64,000 bases of DNA from Campylobacter concisus (GTDB taxonomy: Bacteria > Campylobacterota > Campylobacteria > Campylobacterales > Campylobacteraceae), in contig NZ_CP012541.1 of NCBI RefSeq assembly GCF_001298465.1, forward strand, positions 1,054,001 through 1,118,000, in the 5' to 3' direction. Made by a program: the position numbers and the translations under genes. Below are positions 37,582 through 45,570 of this stretch, in pieces. Numbering within the stretch: position 1 is the stretch's first letter; every line of letters starts with the position of its first letter. The notes below the pieces were generated by a model. That model did no database searches, was not told the DNA's origin, and worked only from the letters and a program-made list of their open reading frames with translations.

Positions 37582-37922
37582 CTCTCGCCCTCAAAGAATA
37601 ACTCCTGGTAAGCCTTTAGCTTGGCCTCACAACTTTCATCTTTTAAATAAATTTTTTCTACTCTCTTAACCTCTTTGATAGGCTTTTGCTCTACCTTTAC
37701 GCTCATCTTTGAAATAGCTTCATTTTGACTTTCAATGACGCTATTTGCAGCTTTTAAGTTTTGCTTTGACGTGTTAAGATCAAGAGCAATGCTTTTTATC
37801 TCAAGGTTCTTTGCGTCGATGCTTGCATTTAAAAAATGTATTTTTAGTGCAAAACTACCAATACATAGCAAAAAAACGGCACCAAAAATGATGCAAATTT
37901 TGGTATTAAGCAAGTAACCCAC
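37578..37922 (-). CDS. inner-membrane spanin (i-spanin, Rz-like)
   Basis: A 114-aa protein with an N-terminal anchor (ICIIFGAVFLLCIGSFALKI) and a periplasmic coiled coil (about residues 32-85, LEIKSIALDLNTSKQNLKAANSVIES...). It sits right after the lysozyme (17-nt overlap) and right before the lipoprotein, which together define a lysis cassette. Assignment rests on topology and order more than on sequence likeness. Confidence 0.75.
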   Translation of the reverse strand: MGYLLNTKICIIFGAVFLLCIGSFALKIHFLNASIDAKNLEIKSIALDLNTSKQNLKAANSVIESQNEAISKMSVKVEQKPIKEVKRVEKIYLKDESCEAKLKAYQELFFEGER

Positions 37923-38343
37923 TTAGCACCTTCTTTGCCCGGTTTGGCGTTTGTTTTGCCCAAAGGCTATCTAGTCCATTCTTATAGGCTGCCTCATATT
38001 CACCAGACTTTATTAAATTAAGAGTGGTAACAAACTTTCTCACGCCTGGCACGCCCATTTGATAACACATTTCTATTACCACGTCTTGGACATTTTTTGG
38101 CTTATCTTCTAGCCAAGGAAAAGCTTCACAAACGCTAGGTATGAGCTTAATAAGCTTCATCTCTAAAATCTGATCTGCTACCGCTTTACTCATAGGCTCA
38201 ACCTTGCCGCCATTTAGAAAGAGTTCGTCTTTACTAAGAGATGAAACCTTAAAGCCATATCCGATAGTAGGATACCCACGAGTATCCTGATATATGTGGC
38301 TTTTAAAGCCTTCGTTTTCTTTTATATTTTCTTTTAAGCTCAT
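37906..38343 (-). CDS. phage lysozyme (T4-type, GH24)
   Basis: A 145-aa muramidase. The catalytic triad E11, D20 and T26 occupies the same numbered positions as in T4 lysozyme (ENEGF...YQDTRGYPTIGYG). GFKVSS and the helical C-terminal lobe (ALxxMCYQMGVPGVRKFVTTLNLIKSGEYEAA) follow. There is no signal peptide, so it needs a holin to cross the inner membrane. Confidence 0.93.
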   Translation of the reverse strand: MSLKENIKENEGFKSHIYQDTRGYPTIGYGFKVSSLSKDELFLNGGKVEPMSKAVADQILEMKLIKLIPSVCEAFPWLEDKPKNVQDVVIEMCYQMGVPGVRKFVTTLNLIKSGEYEAAYKNGLDSLWAKQTPNRAKKVLSGLLA

Positions 38344-38702
38344 AAATCTTCGTTCTCCTCATCCCTATAAATATCAACTTCTACTACAAAGCTATATTTA
38401 AAAAGGCTATCTTCAAAGCCATCAAATTTCATCTCGCTTATGGCATCTTCACCAAAGATCGCAGACTTTGCGATAAATCTTTGCCTTAACTCATCAAGCC
38501 TAGATAGAGCGCTAAAATTATCATCAACTAGTGAATGCGATGCAAAAATGATCCTAAAACTTGCACGATCCTTTTTCCACGCCACACTTTTTATGCCATC
38601 AAAAAGTAGATAAACTCCGCCCTGAGGGCTTGCCTTTGATATGCAAATAGCCTCAGGTGCTATCTGTTTTAAAGACTTGTAAATTTGGACTAGATCATTC
38701 AT
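38340..38702 (-). CDS. head-tail connector or tail completion protein, family uncertain
   Basis: A 120-aa protein lying between the head-completion gene and the lysozyme, where P2-like and Mu-like phages put tail-completion genes (R/S or Mu gp37). It has a mixed alpha/beta pattern without a clear motif. I chose ATG 38702 because it overlaps the previous stop as ATGA and has GGAG 5 nt before it. A GTG six bases earlier is an alternative. Confidence 0.5.
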   Translation of the reverse strand: MNDLVQIYKSLKQIAPEAICISKASPQGGVYLLFDGIKSVAWKKDRASFRIIFASHSLVDDNFSALSRLDELRQRFIAKSAIFGEDAISEMKFDGFEDSLFKYSFVVEVDIYRDEENEDL

Positions 38703-39007
38703 ACGCACTCCAGCCTAATGAAACTGTTAAATGTTGGCTTGCTTTCAAGTGGGCTTGCTTTTATCTCGCTTATAGCTTTACTTAAAAGTAAACTATCCTC
38801 TTCGCTTAGAGCGATTTTTAGATATAGCTTTAAGCGAATGAGAGCAAAGTCCATCATCGCCCAGCTCTTTACTACTCGTCCATTGCACTCTTCGTAGGTT
38901 TCGTGAGTAGCTACATCAAGAGCCTCATCTGTGATCTCTTCTGGGTTGAAAAGTACCGATTTAGCTCTTTTTGAAAAAGCCTCTTTAAATTCAGCTCGTG
39001 CAATCAT
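38699..39007 (-). CDS. head completion / connector protein, family uncertain
   Basis: A 102-aa helical protein (EFKEAFSKRAKSVLFNPEEITDEALDVATHETYEE...). It has the size and position of P2 gpL or the Mu gp36-like adaptor just downstream of the capsid gene. 'RLKLYLKIALSEEDSLLLSKAISEIKA' is a typical adaptor-like C-terminus. Function is inferred from synteny. Confidence 0.5.
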   Translation of the reverse strand: MIARAEFKEAFSKRAKSVLFNPEEITDEALDVATHETYEECNGRVVKSWAMMDFALIRLKLYLKIALSEEDSLLLSKAISEIKASPLESKPTFNSFIRLECV

Positions 39008-39342
39008 TTCTGCTTGTTTTTCTTGTCTGACTTTGTAGATGAACCAGGCTCATCTTCGAGATCATCTCCATCAGTTGGATCCTGTACTAAAGACGTGTCT
39101 AACTTTGCAGATGAACCAAGCTCATCTTTGGGATCATCTCCATCAGTTGGATCCTGTACTAAAGACATGTCTGACTTTGTATACGATAGCTCAGGTTCCA
39201 CAGATGTCTCAGGCTTGTTTAGTGGCTCTATCATTAGAGCTTTTTCATAAGCCTCTGCTTTTTCTTGCTCTAAAGTTACGACCTCGCCAGTCCTTACAAA
39301 GCTGCCATCTATCGCACTATCTTTTAAAACTATAAATTCCAT
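39004..39342 (-). CDS. small capsid-adjacent protein with tandem 24-aa repeats
   Basis: A 112-aa protein. Its first ~45 residues (MEFIVLKDSAIDGSFVRTGE... VVTLEQEKAEAYEKAL) resemble the small beta-barrel proteins found after capsid genes (a 'KDxxxxGxxxxxGxxVxL' opening). The C-terminal half is disordered and made of two copies of a 24-aa unit (SLVQDPTDGDD...E.GSS.K), very acidic, ending KKNKQK. ATG 39342 follows AAAAGGAG; an earlier ATG in frame lacks a ribosome site. Confidence 0.6.
   Translation of the reverse strand: MEFIVLKDSAIDGSFVRTGEVVTLEQEKAEAYEKALMIEPLNKPETSVEPELSYTKSDMSLVQDPTDGDDPKDELGSSAKLDTSLVQDPTDGDDLEDEPGSSTKSDKKNKQK
39024..39167. repeat. 72-bp tandem repeat, two copies
   Basis: 39024-39095 and 39096-39167 are near-identical 72-bp units, with a partial third copy following (TGTCTGACTTTGTA). 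They are in frame (24 codons) and differ by six bases or so. Copy number could vary between strains. Confidence 0.85.
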
Positions 39343-39353
39343 TAATTCTCCTT

Positions 39354-40253
39354 TTAAAGAGTTGCTATGCTGACCCATTTTTTGATTATGATCTCATAGT
39401 CCACACTTGCATCAAAGATGTATTTTAGTGCTCTCTCTTCTGGGTCATACCAACGGTTGCGATTTATATCAAGGCATACGCCAAGAACTAAATTTTTAAG
39501 CGGAGTAGCCATGTAAACGCCTTTTGGCATTAAAGGACTAACTTCAAGCTTTACACCAAGCACACGATCAGCATTGCCATTTATTAGGTAGGTTGGTGCA
39601 TTTAACGCTGAAATTTCTTTGTTGTACTCCTGCATGTCAGCTGTGCTTATTAAGATTACACTATCAACTAAGGCGTCTGGGTTGATTGATTGGGCAAGTG
39701 CTGTTAAGCGTTTGCTTACACTATCATTTGCGACATAAGTAACTTTTGTGACGTCATTACTATCTTTTGCTGTTTGGATCCAGCCTTTATGTAGCGTCTC
39801 AAAGCTATTTGCATAAGTATCACTTGTACCACTAAAGCCAAGAAGTGCAAGATCATTACCGAAAATTGTTCCAAAAGAGTTAAATGTTTCACTCTCAAAA
39901 TTTGGATTATTTTGGTTGTCTGCTAGTGTATCTTGAAGTACCCTTGCAAAAAGTTGCACACTTTTTGCTTCTAGCTTTACGCCTGCTTTTTTAAGCTGCG
40001 TTCTTTGTGCATCGCTTGGTTTTTCGCCACTTGCTACACGTACCAAAACGCCCCTCATAGCATCCCAGCCATCAAGCTCTTTAGTTAAGCGACTCATTTT
40101 GTCAACATGAATTTTTTGCAAAAATTCACTATTGTCTTTAATCACATTTATAAGACTAGTTGCTTGCTCTGGAGTTAAACTACCACTTAGTGTCGCACTA
40201 GTAGCATTCATGCTGCCTTTTGCAATATCTTTTAAACCAAGTCCCTCTAACAT
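39354..40253 (-). CDS. major capsid protein (P2 gpN-like)
   Basis: A 299-aa HK97-fold capsid protein in the P2 N family style: an N-terminal scaffold-contacting helix region, EFLQKIHVDKMSRLTKELDGW, then a central P-domain and LVDSVILISTADMQEYNKEISALN. The C-terminal GVYMATPLKNLVLGVCLDINRNRWYDPEERALKYIFDASVDYEI is diagnostic of this family. It shares a base with the protease/scaffold stop. Confidence 0.85.
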   Translation of the reverse strand: MLEGLGLKDIAKGSMNATSATLSGSLTPEQATSLINVIKDNSEFLQKIHVDKMSRLTKELDGWDAMRGVLVRVASGEKPSDAQRTQLKKAGVKLEAKSVQLFARVLQDTLADNQNNPNFESETFNSFGTIFGNDLALLGFSGTSDTYANSFETLHKGWIQTAKDSNDVTKVTYVANDSVSKRLTALAQSINPDALVDSVILISTADMQEYNKEISALNAPTYLINGNADRVLGVKLEVSPLMPKGVYMATPLKNLVLGVCLDINRNRWYDPEERALKYIFDASVDYEIIIKKWVSIATL

Positions 40254-41017
40254 TAAAGTATTCCTCCTACTATTTTGTCATCTGTTTTCTCTATATTTTT
40301 GCTTTGTTTGCTATCTTTTGCGACATCCTCAAGCTCGCTTATACGCTTCTCAAAGCCAAGGAGCTTCTTGTTAAGCTCATCCATACCTTCAACAAGCGTC
40401 TTTTTTATCTCCTCTGCTTGTGAAATTTCTTTTGTTTCTTTTTCCACTTTGTCCTCTCCTTTTTTAGTTTTTTCAAATTTCTTTAGTAGCTCGTTAAAAC
40501 CATTTGCTATGGCAGCAGCTATTGAAGTATCGTTTTTTTGTACCTCTTCACGCTTCGCAAATCCTGCCATTGAAAGTCCTGCGATCTCGCCACTTTTTAT
40601 AAGTTCTTTTAGCTCGTCGCTTTCTATCTTGATACCAACTGCCCAGCTTCCCACCTTCTCGCTCTTAAAGAGAGCATCGTTTTCTCTTACTATCCAGCTC
40701 TCAGCCACGTATGCTTTGCCGTCTGGCTTAAAGTCATGCTCCTTGTCTATGTTTTGACCTTTAAGATCCTTCATAAAAGCATAGGCAGCCTTTTCAATCT
40801 CGGCCGCGTCCGTAAAATCCCCCTGAGTATCTACTTCATCTGGTGAATACACAATCCCATATACAACGCCTTTTTCTTCGTCAAATTTGGCGATGCTCAC
40901 ATCTTTTTCAAAGCTTGGCTCACTTGCGTCACTTTTATAAATGATGCTCTTTTTGTTTGCACCAGCTTTTACAAGAGATATGTGCGTGATACTTAGGTTA
41001 GTTAGTTTGTTTGCCAT
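40253..41017 (-). CDS. capsid maturation protease / scaffold (XkdF-like, P2 gpO position)
   Basis: A 254-aa protein. The N-terminal ~150 residues match the XkdF-type serine-protease domain: KTN/LSITHISLVKAGANKKSIIYKSD, GVVYGIVYSPDEVDTQGDFTDAAEIEKAAYAFM, NIDKEHDF and the AGLSMAGFAKR close. The C-terminal third is a long coiled coil (about 160-240) suited to scaffolding. I chose ATG 41017 after AAAGAGGTAAAAAG. It starts the leftward head operon, facing away from the portal gene. Confidence 0.82.
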   Translation of the reverse strand: MANKLTNLSITHISLVKAGANKKSIIYKSDASEPSFEKDVSIAKFDEEKGVVYGIVYSPDEVDTQGDFTDAAEIEKAAYAFMKDLKGQNIDKEHDFKPDGKAYVAESWIVRENDALFKSEKVGSWAVGIKIESDELKELIKSGEIAGLSMAGFAKREEVQKNDTSIAAAIANGFNELLKKFEKTKKGEDKVEKETKEISQAEEIKKTLVEGMDELNKKLLGFEKRISELEDVAKDSKQSKNIEKTDDKIVGGIL

Positions 41018-41216
41018 CTTTTTACCTCTTTCATTTTTAAGCCAAAAAGGCTCTTTGCTAGTGGGCATTTTATAAGAAAGGCTATTTTTAGAAATGCTAA
41101 ATAATGGTCATTTGCTAATGTTTTAAAAAATTTTTCAGATAAATTTACCCCTAGCGTAGATTAAAGATTTATGGTCTTAGTCTTTGCTCAAATTTAGGTA
41201 ATAATAAGGAGTGAGT

Positions 41217-42278
41217 GTGGAGAACAAATTTATTTTTAAGTCAGATACTCCGAGTTTGCAACTCTCGTCTGATGTGCAAAACGGTGATTATATAGAGCCT
41301 TTTATAAGTTTTAGTGATCTTTTAGAGCTTCACTATGCAAACGTATATCACCGCCGTGCCATAAAAATAAAAGCCAATATGCTCTCTCAGATAGAAATAG
41401 ATGAGAGCGATCTGGCAAAGTTTTTACCTCAAAATGTAAGTGAGAAAGAGTTTTTATTTGAGTTTTGCTATAACCTAGAGCTTTTTGGCAATGCTCCTAT
41501 TGAAAAAGCTGGAGCTAAGACAAACTATAAACTCTACAATATACCAGCTCATGAGTGGCGAACCAATAAAGATAAGCAAATGTTTCAGGTAGGCAAATCT
41601 GGTAAAAAGATAAAACTTGATGGATACTATCTTAAATTTTATTCTCCAAGCTCAAGATACTACGGCGAGCCAGACTATCTTGCAGCTATGTGTCAGATTT
41701 TGACAAATAGGCAAGCAGACATGTATAACTACTCATTTTTCCAAAATGGAGCAAGGCCTGATCTTGCTATCATTCATGAAAACTCAGAGCCTAGCGAAGA
41801 ACAAATAGCAGCTTACAAAAAATTTTTTAGTGAAAACTATAAAGGAAGTGCTAATGCGCATAAAACACTCCTATGCTATACAAACTCGATTGGCGAAAAG
41901 GATGCAAAAATTCGTTTTGAAAAGCTATCAGAAGTACAAGATCTAAGCTTTAAAGCACTAAAGGAAGTAAGCCGTGATGAGATAGCAGCAGCTCATGGTA
42001 TTCCGCCACGTCTGCTTGGTATCATTCAAAGTGCCCAGCTTGGCGGAAGTGGAGAGCTTATAGGCCAACTTCACCAGTTTAACGAGCTTGAGATAAAACC
42101 AAAAATAGAGCTAATAGAAGGTTTTTTTAGAAGCATCGGTATAAAAGTGGTATTAAGTGCTGTTGATGTAACAAATTTTAAAGACGATGGCGAGATAGTT
42201 ACGCAGCTTGTTGAAAGAGGGATCATCTCAATTTCTGAAGCTAGAAGTATACTTGGCTGGCAAAAGAATATTGAGTAG
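41217..42278 (+). CDS. portal protein (P2 gpQ / PBSX family)
   Basis: A 353-aa portal. Family motifs: EPFISFSDLLELHYANVYHRRAIKIKANML near the N-terminus, YGEPDYLAAMCQILTNRQADMYNYSFFQNGA, and RDEIAAAHGIPPRLLGIIQS then GELIGQLHQFNELEIKP. The start is probably GTG 41217, five bases after AAGGAG; a GTG at 41211 overlaps the ribosome site. It is divergent from the protease gene, as Q is from O in P2. Confidence 0.9.
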   Translation: MENKFIFKSDTPSLQLSSDVQNGDYIEPFISFSDLLELHYANVYHRRAIKIKANMLSQIEIDESDLAKFLPQNVSEKEFLFEFCYNLELFGNAPIEKAGAKTNYKLYNIPAHEWRTNKDKQMFQVGKSGKKIKLDGYYLKFYSPSSRYYGEPDYLAAMCQILTNRQADMYNYSFFQNGARPDLAIIHENSEPSEEQIAAYKKFFSENYKGSANAHKTLLCYTNSIGEKDAKIRFEKLSEVQDLSFKALKEVSRDEIAAAHGIPPRLLGIIQSAQLGGSGELIGQLHQFNELEIKPKIELIEGFFRSIGIKVVLSAVDVTNFKDDGEIVTQLVERGIISISEARSILGWQKNIE

Positions 42279-42291
42279 GATAAAAATAGTG

Positions 42292-42328
42292 TTTAAAAAC
42301 GTTTAAACCCCCTTTAAAAACGTTTAAA
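42292..42328. repeat. two 16-bp repeats 21 bp apart, before the terminase gene
   Basis: TTTAAAAACGTTTAAA occurs at 42292-42307 and 42313-42328, each centred on the palindrome AAACGTTT. A 21-bp step equals two helical turns, so a protein could bind both on the same face. They lie between the portal stop and the terminase start. Confidence 0.7.
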
Positions 42329-42376
42329 TACTAAAAGGCAATACAAATGTATTTTAATAATATAAAAGGGCTTTAA

Positions 42377-43945
42377 ATGGCTTATAATGAAGAGTTTAAA
42401 AAAGAGTGTATAAATTTATTAAAAAGTGGCGTGAGCTCAGTGCTAGTTTCAAAGCAAATGAACGTATCTCGCCCAACATTACAAAAGTGGTTAGAGCAGG
42501 CAAATGATGAATTTAGTCTTGATGATGGTGTAAAGGCACTAAAAAAGCAGGTTGAGTGTTTAAGCAAAAAGAAAAAGTTAGTCCCTGATGAGACGGCCCA
42601 GCTTGCTGATCTTATAGTGGCGTTAAATAAGATCGAGAGCAAAAGCAAAGCAGCCAAAGAGCAAAAAGCCTATGTTTTGCCACCAGTAAGCTTAGACAAA
42701 AGTGCCAAAATTTTAAGAGATGAGATAGTAAAAGATGGCGAACTGTTTGCTTATCAAAAAGAATTTTTGCAAAGCGATGCTCAGTTTCGTATCGTACTAA
42801 AATCGCGCCAGATAGGCTTTAGCTACGTGGCAGCAGCTGACGCACTTATAGGAGCAGTTGGCGGTAGAAACCAGCTATTTTTGTCCGCTTCAGAAGAACA
42901 AGCGCTAATCCTAATGAGATATTTAAAACTATGGTCTGATAGGTTTGGAGTGGCTTTAGCAAAAGATAGTGAGACTGAGATAAAGCTAGAAAATGGCGCT
43001 ATTATAAAAGCTCTCGCTCACAACTTTCGTACAGTTCAAGGTTTTACTGGTGATATTTGGATGGATGAGTTTGCATGGTACCCAAACCCTAAGAAAATTT
43101 GGCACGCTTTTGTGCCAAGCATCGGTGCTGTTAAAGGTCGCTTAACAATACTTTCAACACCATTTGAAGAAAAGAGCCTTTTTCATGAGCTGTACTTTGA
43201 CGAGCAAAAGTATAAGATGTTTAAGCGGTTCCATGTTGATATTTATAGAGCTATGGGAGATGGGCTAGAGTTTGACCTTGAAACCATGAAAGCACTCTTT
43301 GATGCTGATACATGGGCTAGTGCTTATGAATGCGTCTTTATAGATGATGAGAGCAGCCTACTGTCTATTACGCTTATCAAAAGCTGCATAGATGAAAAGC
43401 TTAGCTATTTTAGCCCAAACTCAAACACTCCGCTGCTTTGTGGGTATGATATAGGAAGAGTTAGCGACCGTTCAACACTTGCAAGTGTGATCAATAGCGA
43501 TGATACATATACTCTTGCTATGCTTAATGTGCTTGCAAAAGCTAGCTTTAAAGAGCAAGAAGATGTCTTAAGCTCTCACCTGCGCTCCTACCCACTAGCA
43601 ACCCTTGATATGGATAAAACCGGCATCGGTCTAAATTTAACAGAAACTATGCATGCTAAATTTAAAAGCAGGGTAAATGGAGTATATTTTACAGCTGGCA
43701 CAAAGGAGCAAATGGCTCTAAATTTAAAGAAACTCTTTGAAGATAAAAAGATAAGCATACCAAACGATCCACTTTTAATCAGTGATCTTCACGCCATAAA
43801 ACGCACAGCAGGAACAAAAAGCTTTAAGTATGATGCAAAAAGAAACGAGTATGGTCACGCAGATAGGTTTTGGGCATTAGCTTTAGCTTGTCGTAAGATA
43901 GAGGCTGTTGTAAAAAGAAAAGGCGGCGGAGCGGTGATATTATAA
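42377..43945 (+). CDS. terminase large subunit (P2 gpP / Mu gp28-like)
   Basis: A 522-aa DNA-packaging motor. An N-terminal helix-turn-helix of transposase type (INLLKSGVSSVLVSKQMNVSRPTLQKWL, 12-39), also typical of P2 gpP, is followed by an ATPase domain with the adenine/Walker-A-like FRIVLKSRQIGFSYVAAAD (137-155) and Walker B GDIWMDEFAW (225-234). The nuclease domain follows with LLCGYDIGRVSDRSTL and DMDKTGIGLN. No small terminase subunit is adjacent. It follows the portal gene on the plus strand. Confidence 0.9.
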   Translation: MAYNEEFKKECINLLKSGVSSVLVSKQMNVSRPTLQKWLEQANDEFSLDDGVKALKKQVECLSKKKKLVPDETAQLADLIVALNKIESKSKAAKEQKAYVLPPVSLDKSAKILRDEIVKDGELFAYQKEFLQSDAQFRIVLKSRQIGFSYVAAADALIGAVGGRNQLFLSASEEQALILMRYLKLWSDRFGVALAKDSETEIKLENGAIIKALAHNFRTVQGFTGDIWMDEFAWYPNPKKIWHAFVPSIGAVKGRLTILSTPFEEKSLFHELYFDEQKYKMFKRFHVDIYRAMGDGLEFDLETMKALFDADTWASAYECVFIDDESSLLSITLIKSCIDEKLSYFSPNSNTPLLCGYDIGRVSDRSTLASVINSDDTYTLAMLNVLAKASFKEQEDVLSSHLRSYPLATLDMDKTGIGLNLTETMHAKFKSRVNGVYFTAGTKEQMALNLKKLFEDKKISIPNDPLLISDLHAIKRTAGTKSFKYDAKRNEYGHADRFWALALACRKIEAVVKRKGGGAVIL

Positions 43946-43950
43946 ATAAA

Positions 43951-43958
43951 GGGGGGGG
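43951..43958 (+). repeat. G8 homopolymer after the terminase gene
   Basis: Eight G in a row, 6 nt after the terminase stop. In Campylobacter, poly-G runs of this length often change length by slippage. No ORF crosses it here. Confidence 0.8.
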
Positions 43959-43970
43959 TGATAAAATCCA

Positions 43971-43992
43971 AGTAGAGCCAAAAGGCTCTACT
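43971..43992 (+). terminator. strong hairpin after the terminase gene
   Basis: Perfect 9-bp stem AGTAGAGCC / GGCTCTACT with an AAAA loop. It lacks a T-run, but it lies between two convergent genes and could end or block transcription in both directions. Confidence 0.6.
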
Positions 43993-44014
43993 CTTAGCAA
44001 GGCTCAATTATTTA

Positions 44015-44032
44015 AAATGTCTCCCAACATTT
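44015..44032. promoter_or_regulatory. AAATGT-CTCCCA-ACATTT element carrying the TGTCTCCCAA decamer
   Basis: A 6-bp inverted repeat around CTCCCA. It contains TGTCTCCCAA, the decamer found four times in the repressor gene. It may be a regulatory site or a weak hairpin. Confidence 0.4.
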
Positions 44033-44063
44033 CAATTTGCAACAGTATAAAAATGCACTATTT

Positions 44064-44867
44064 TTAAGTATTTGTATATAATTTGTAAGTGCGTCCACTT
44101 TTAACCCTGTGAATGTCACCTAGTTCATTTGCAAAATAAAGCACATATCTCATTATCTCGATGTCATACTCTTTAAAATACTGATAGATTTGAGTTTGAA
44201 ACATACCTTCATTTTTGGCTACTATACCAATGATTTTTTTAATGCAATCGTTATAGAGTGGATCTTTGTATGCAAAATAAATCATAATTTTTTTAAATTG
44301 GTCTTTTTCTTGTTGTGTGTGTCTATCTCCGACCATCTCGTAAGCTACTCTTTGTAAGGCAAAACGCATAGCATCAAACTCTCGCCTTTCATAATAATCT
44401 ATAATTTCAATAGGTGTGTTATCTGGATATTCTTGTATAATTTCAGCTTCTAATACTTCGTCTTGTTTAATCGTTTGTATTTTATTGTTTACTTTTGTCA
44501 ATTCTTGTTTCTTATGTTCTATTTCTTTTGGTTTATCCTTTAAATCTTGTTGCTTTGTTTTACATTGTAGTTCTATCTCTATATATTTTTTAGCCAATTT
44601 ATTGGCTTCTTGATGTTTTAGTTTTTCTCTTTTATCTTTTATAAGCTCTTTTATCGCTTTTTTATCAAGCATTTTTGATTTAAAAGCTTGTAAAATTTGG
44701 ATTATTTCTGATTGTGGATATTTTTCAAGTTCAAGCTCAATTATAATCTTAAGTTCATCTGATGTAGGCTTATAGCCTAAGATTTTACTCCATTTTTTTA
44801 AATCCCGATGATTTAATATCATAAAAACAACCAAAGCAAGTATAAAAATAGCAATAAACCAATGCAT
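44064..44867 (-). CDS. membrane-anchored coiled-coil protein, moron candidate
   Basis: A 267-aa protein with one N-terminal membrane helix (WFIAIFILALVVFMILN, residues 3-19), a coiled coil at about 80-145 (KLKHQEANKLAKKYIEIELQ... ELTKVNNKIQTIKQ) and a globular, winged-helix-like C-terminus (KDQFKKIMIYFAYKDP...; YFKEYDIEIMRYVLYFANELGDIHRVKSGRTYKLY). It lies between the terminase and the gp10-like gene, where no structural gene is expected, is more AT-rich than its neighbours and has its own extended -10 promoter. I know no homologue. A lysogenic conversion or defence role is a guess. Confidence 0.6.
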   Translation of the reverse strand: MHWFIAIFILALVVFMILNHRDLKKWSKILGYKPTSDELKIIIELELEKYPQSEIIQILQAFKSKMLDKKAIKELIKDKREKLKHQEANKLAKKYIEIELQCKTKQQDLKDKPKEIEHKKQELTKVNNKIQTIKQDEVLEAEIIQEYPDNTPIEIIDYYERREFDAMRFALQRVAYEMVGDRHTQQEKDQFKKIMIYFAYKDPLYNDCIKKIIGIVAKNEGMFQTQIYQYFKEYDIEIMRYVLYFANELGDIHRVKSGRTYKLYTNT

Positions 44868-44886
44868 TTTTAGCCTTTTTTATGAA

Positions 44887-44892
44887 ATTATA
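44887..44892 (-). promoter_or_regulatory. extended -10 promoter (TGATATAAT) of the coiled-coil gene
   Basis: On the minus strand TGATATAAT lies 20 nt before the start codon, and AAAAAAGG lies just before ATG 44867. It matches the TGnTATAAT extended -10. Confidence 0.6.
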
Positions 44893-45327
44893 TCACTTAA
44901 TGTTATTAATGGAACTTGTTATAAATTTTACTGTCTCATCTCCTATATCCTTAGCTAATTGCTCTTTTGCCTTTACAAAGCTAGCGCTACTTATATACTC
45001 GCTAAAAGCTTTCTCGATATATGGGTTTGCCTTTGTGCCAGGGTGATTTACACTTTTGCCAAAAATTTGACCGCTCTTTTTGTTTGCAAGAGCCTTCATC
45101 TTTTTTGGCTTTATAACATGTGGCCTTGTACCAAAATATACAAATTTAGCATAAGGTGCAAGCTTTGTATTTCCCACACTTATGCTAAAACTATCTATCT
45201 TCTCGTCAAAAACTTGTATATCTTTTTTAAGATTACCAGTTTTATATGGCGCTAATTGCTTCGCTCTATATCTTACCCCTGAGCCTATGCGAAATAAAAA
45301 CCTTTTTAAAGCACTATTAAAATTCAT
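44893..45327 (-). CDS. HK97 gp10-like head-tail / tail completion protein
   Basis: A 144-aa protein of the gp10 type: YRAKQLAPYKTGNLKKDIQVF, then LAPYAKFVYFGTRPHVIKPKKMKAL and NPYIEKAFSEYI, the standard 'P..TG.L..SI...YA..VE.GT..' family layout. In other phages these join the head to the tail. It is the last gene before the coiled-coil moron. Confidence 0.75.
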   Translation of the reverse strand: MNFNSALKRFLFRIGSGVRYRAKQLAPYKTGNLKKDIQVFDEKIDSFSISVGNTKLAPYAKFVYFGTRPHVIKPKKMKALANKKSGQIFGKSVNHPGTKANPYIEKAFSEYISSASFVKAKEQLAKDIGDETVKFITSSINNIK

Positions 45328-45336
45328 TAAAACCTA

Positions 45337-45570
45337 CTAAGCTCTTTTTTTGGCTACATACTCTAAGCACGAGCACAAATCTCCGCTAAATTTTTCACCA
45401 CTATCAAAGAAAAAATCATGCTCGCTTCCATTATCTATTGCAGTCTTTACATACTCTATAAAGCTAGCAAGATCGCCTACGCATGAACATACATCAGCAC
45501 TTTTATCCTTTAGGCTTTTATCACTTGTTATAATAAGTTCTATGCCGCTATCAAAAACAAAATATTTCAT
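45337..45570 (-). CDS. small Cys-containing acidic protein, unknown
   Basis: A 77-aa acidic protein starting MKYFVFDSGIELIITSDK, with two CSC motifs (DVCSCVGDLASFI and DLCSCLEYV). These occur in similar D/G-rich contexts, as if the two halves were repeats. The ATG overlaps the stop of the F-like gene (ATGA), favouring this start over a GTG 12 nt earlier. Function unknown. Confidence 0.5.
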   Translation of the reverse strand: MKYFVFDSGIELIITSDKSLKDKSADVCSCVGDLASFIEYVKTAIDNGSEHDFFFDSGEKFSGDLCSCLEYVAKKRA

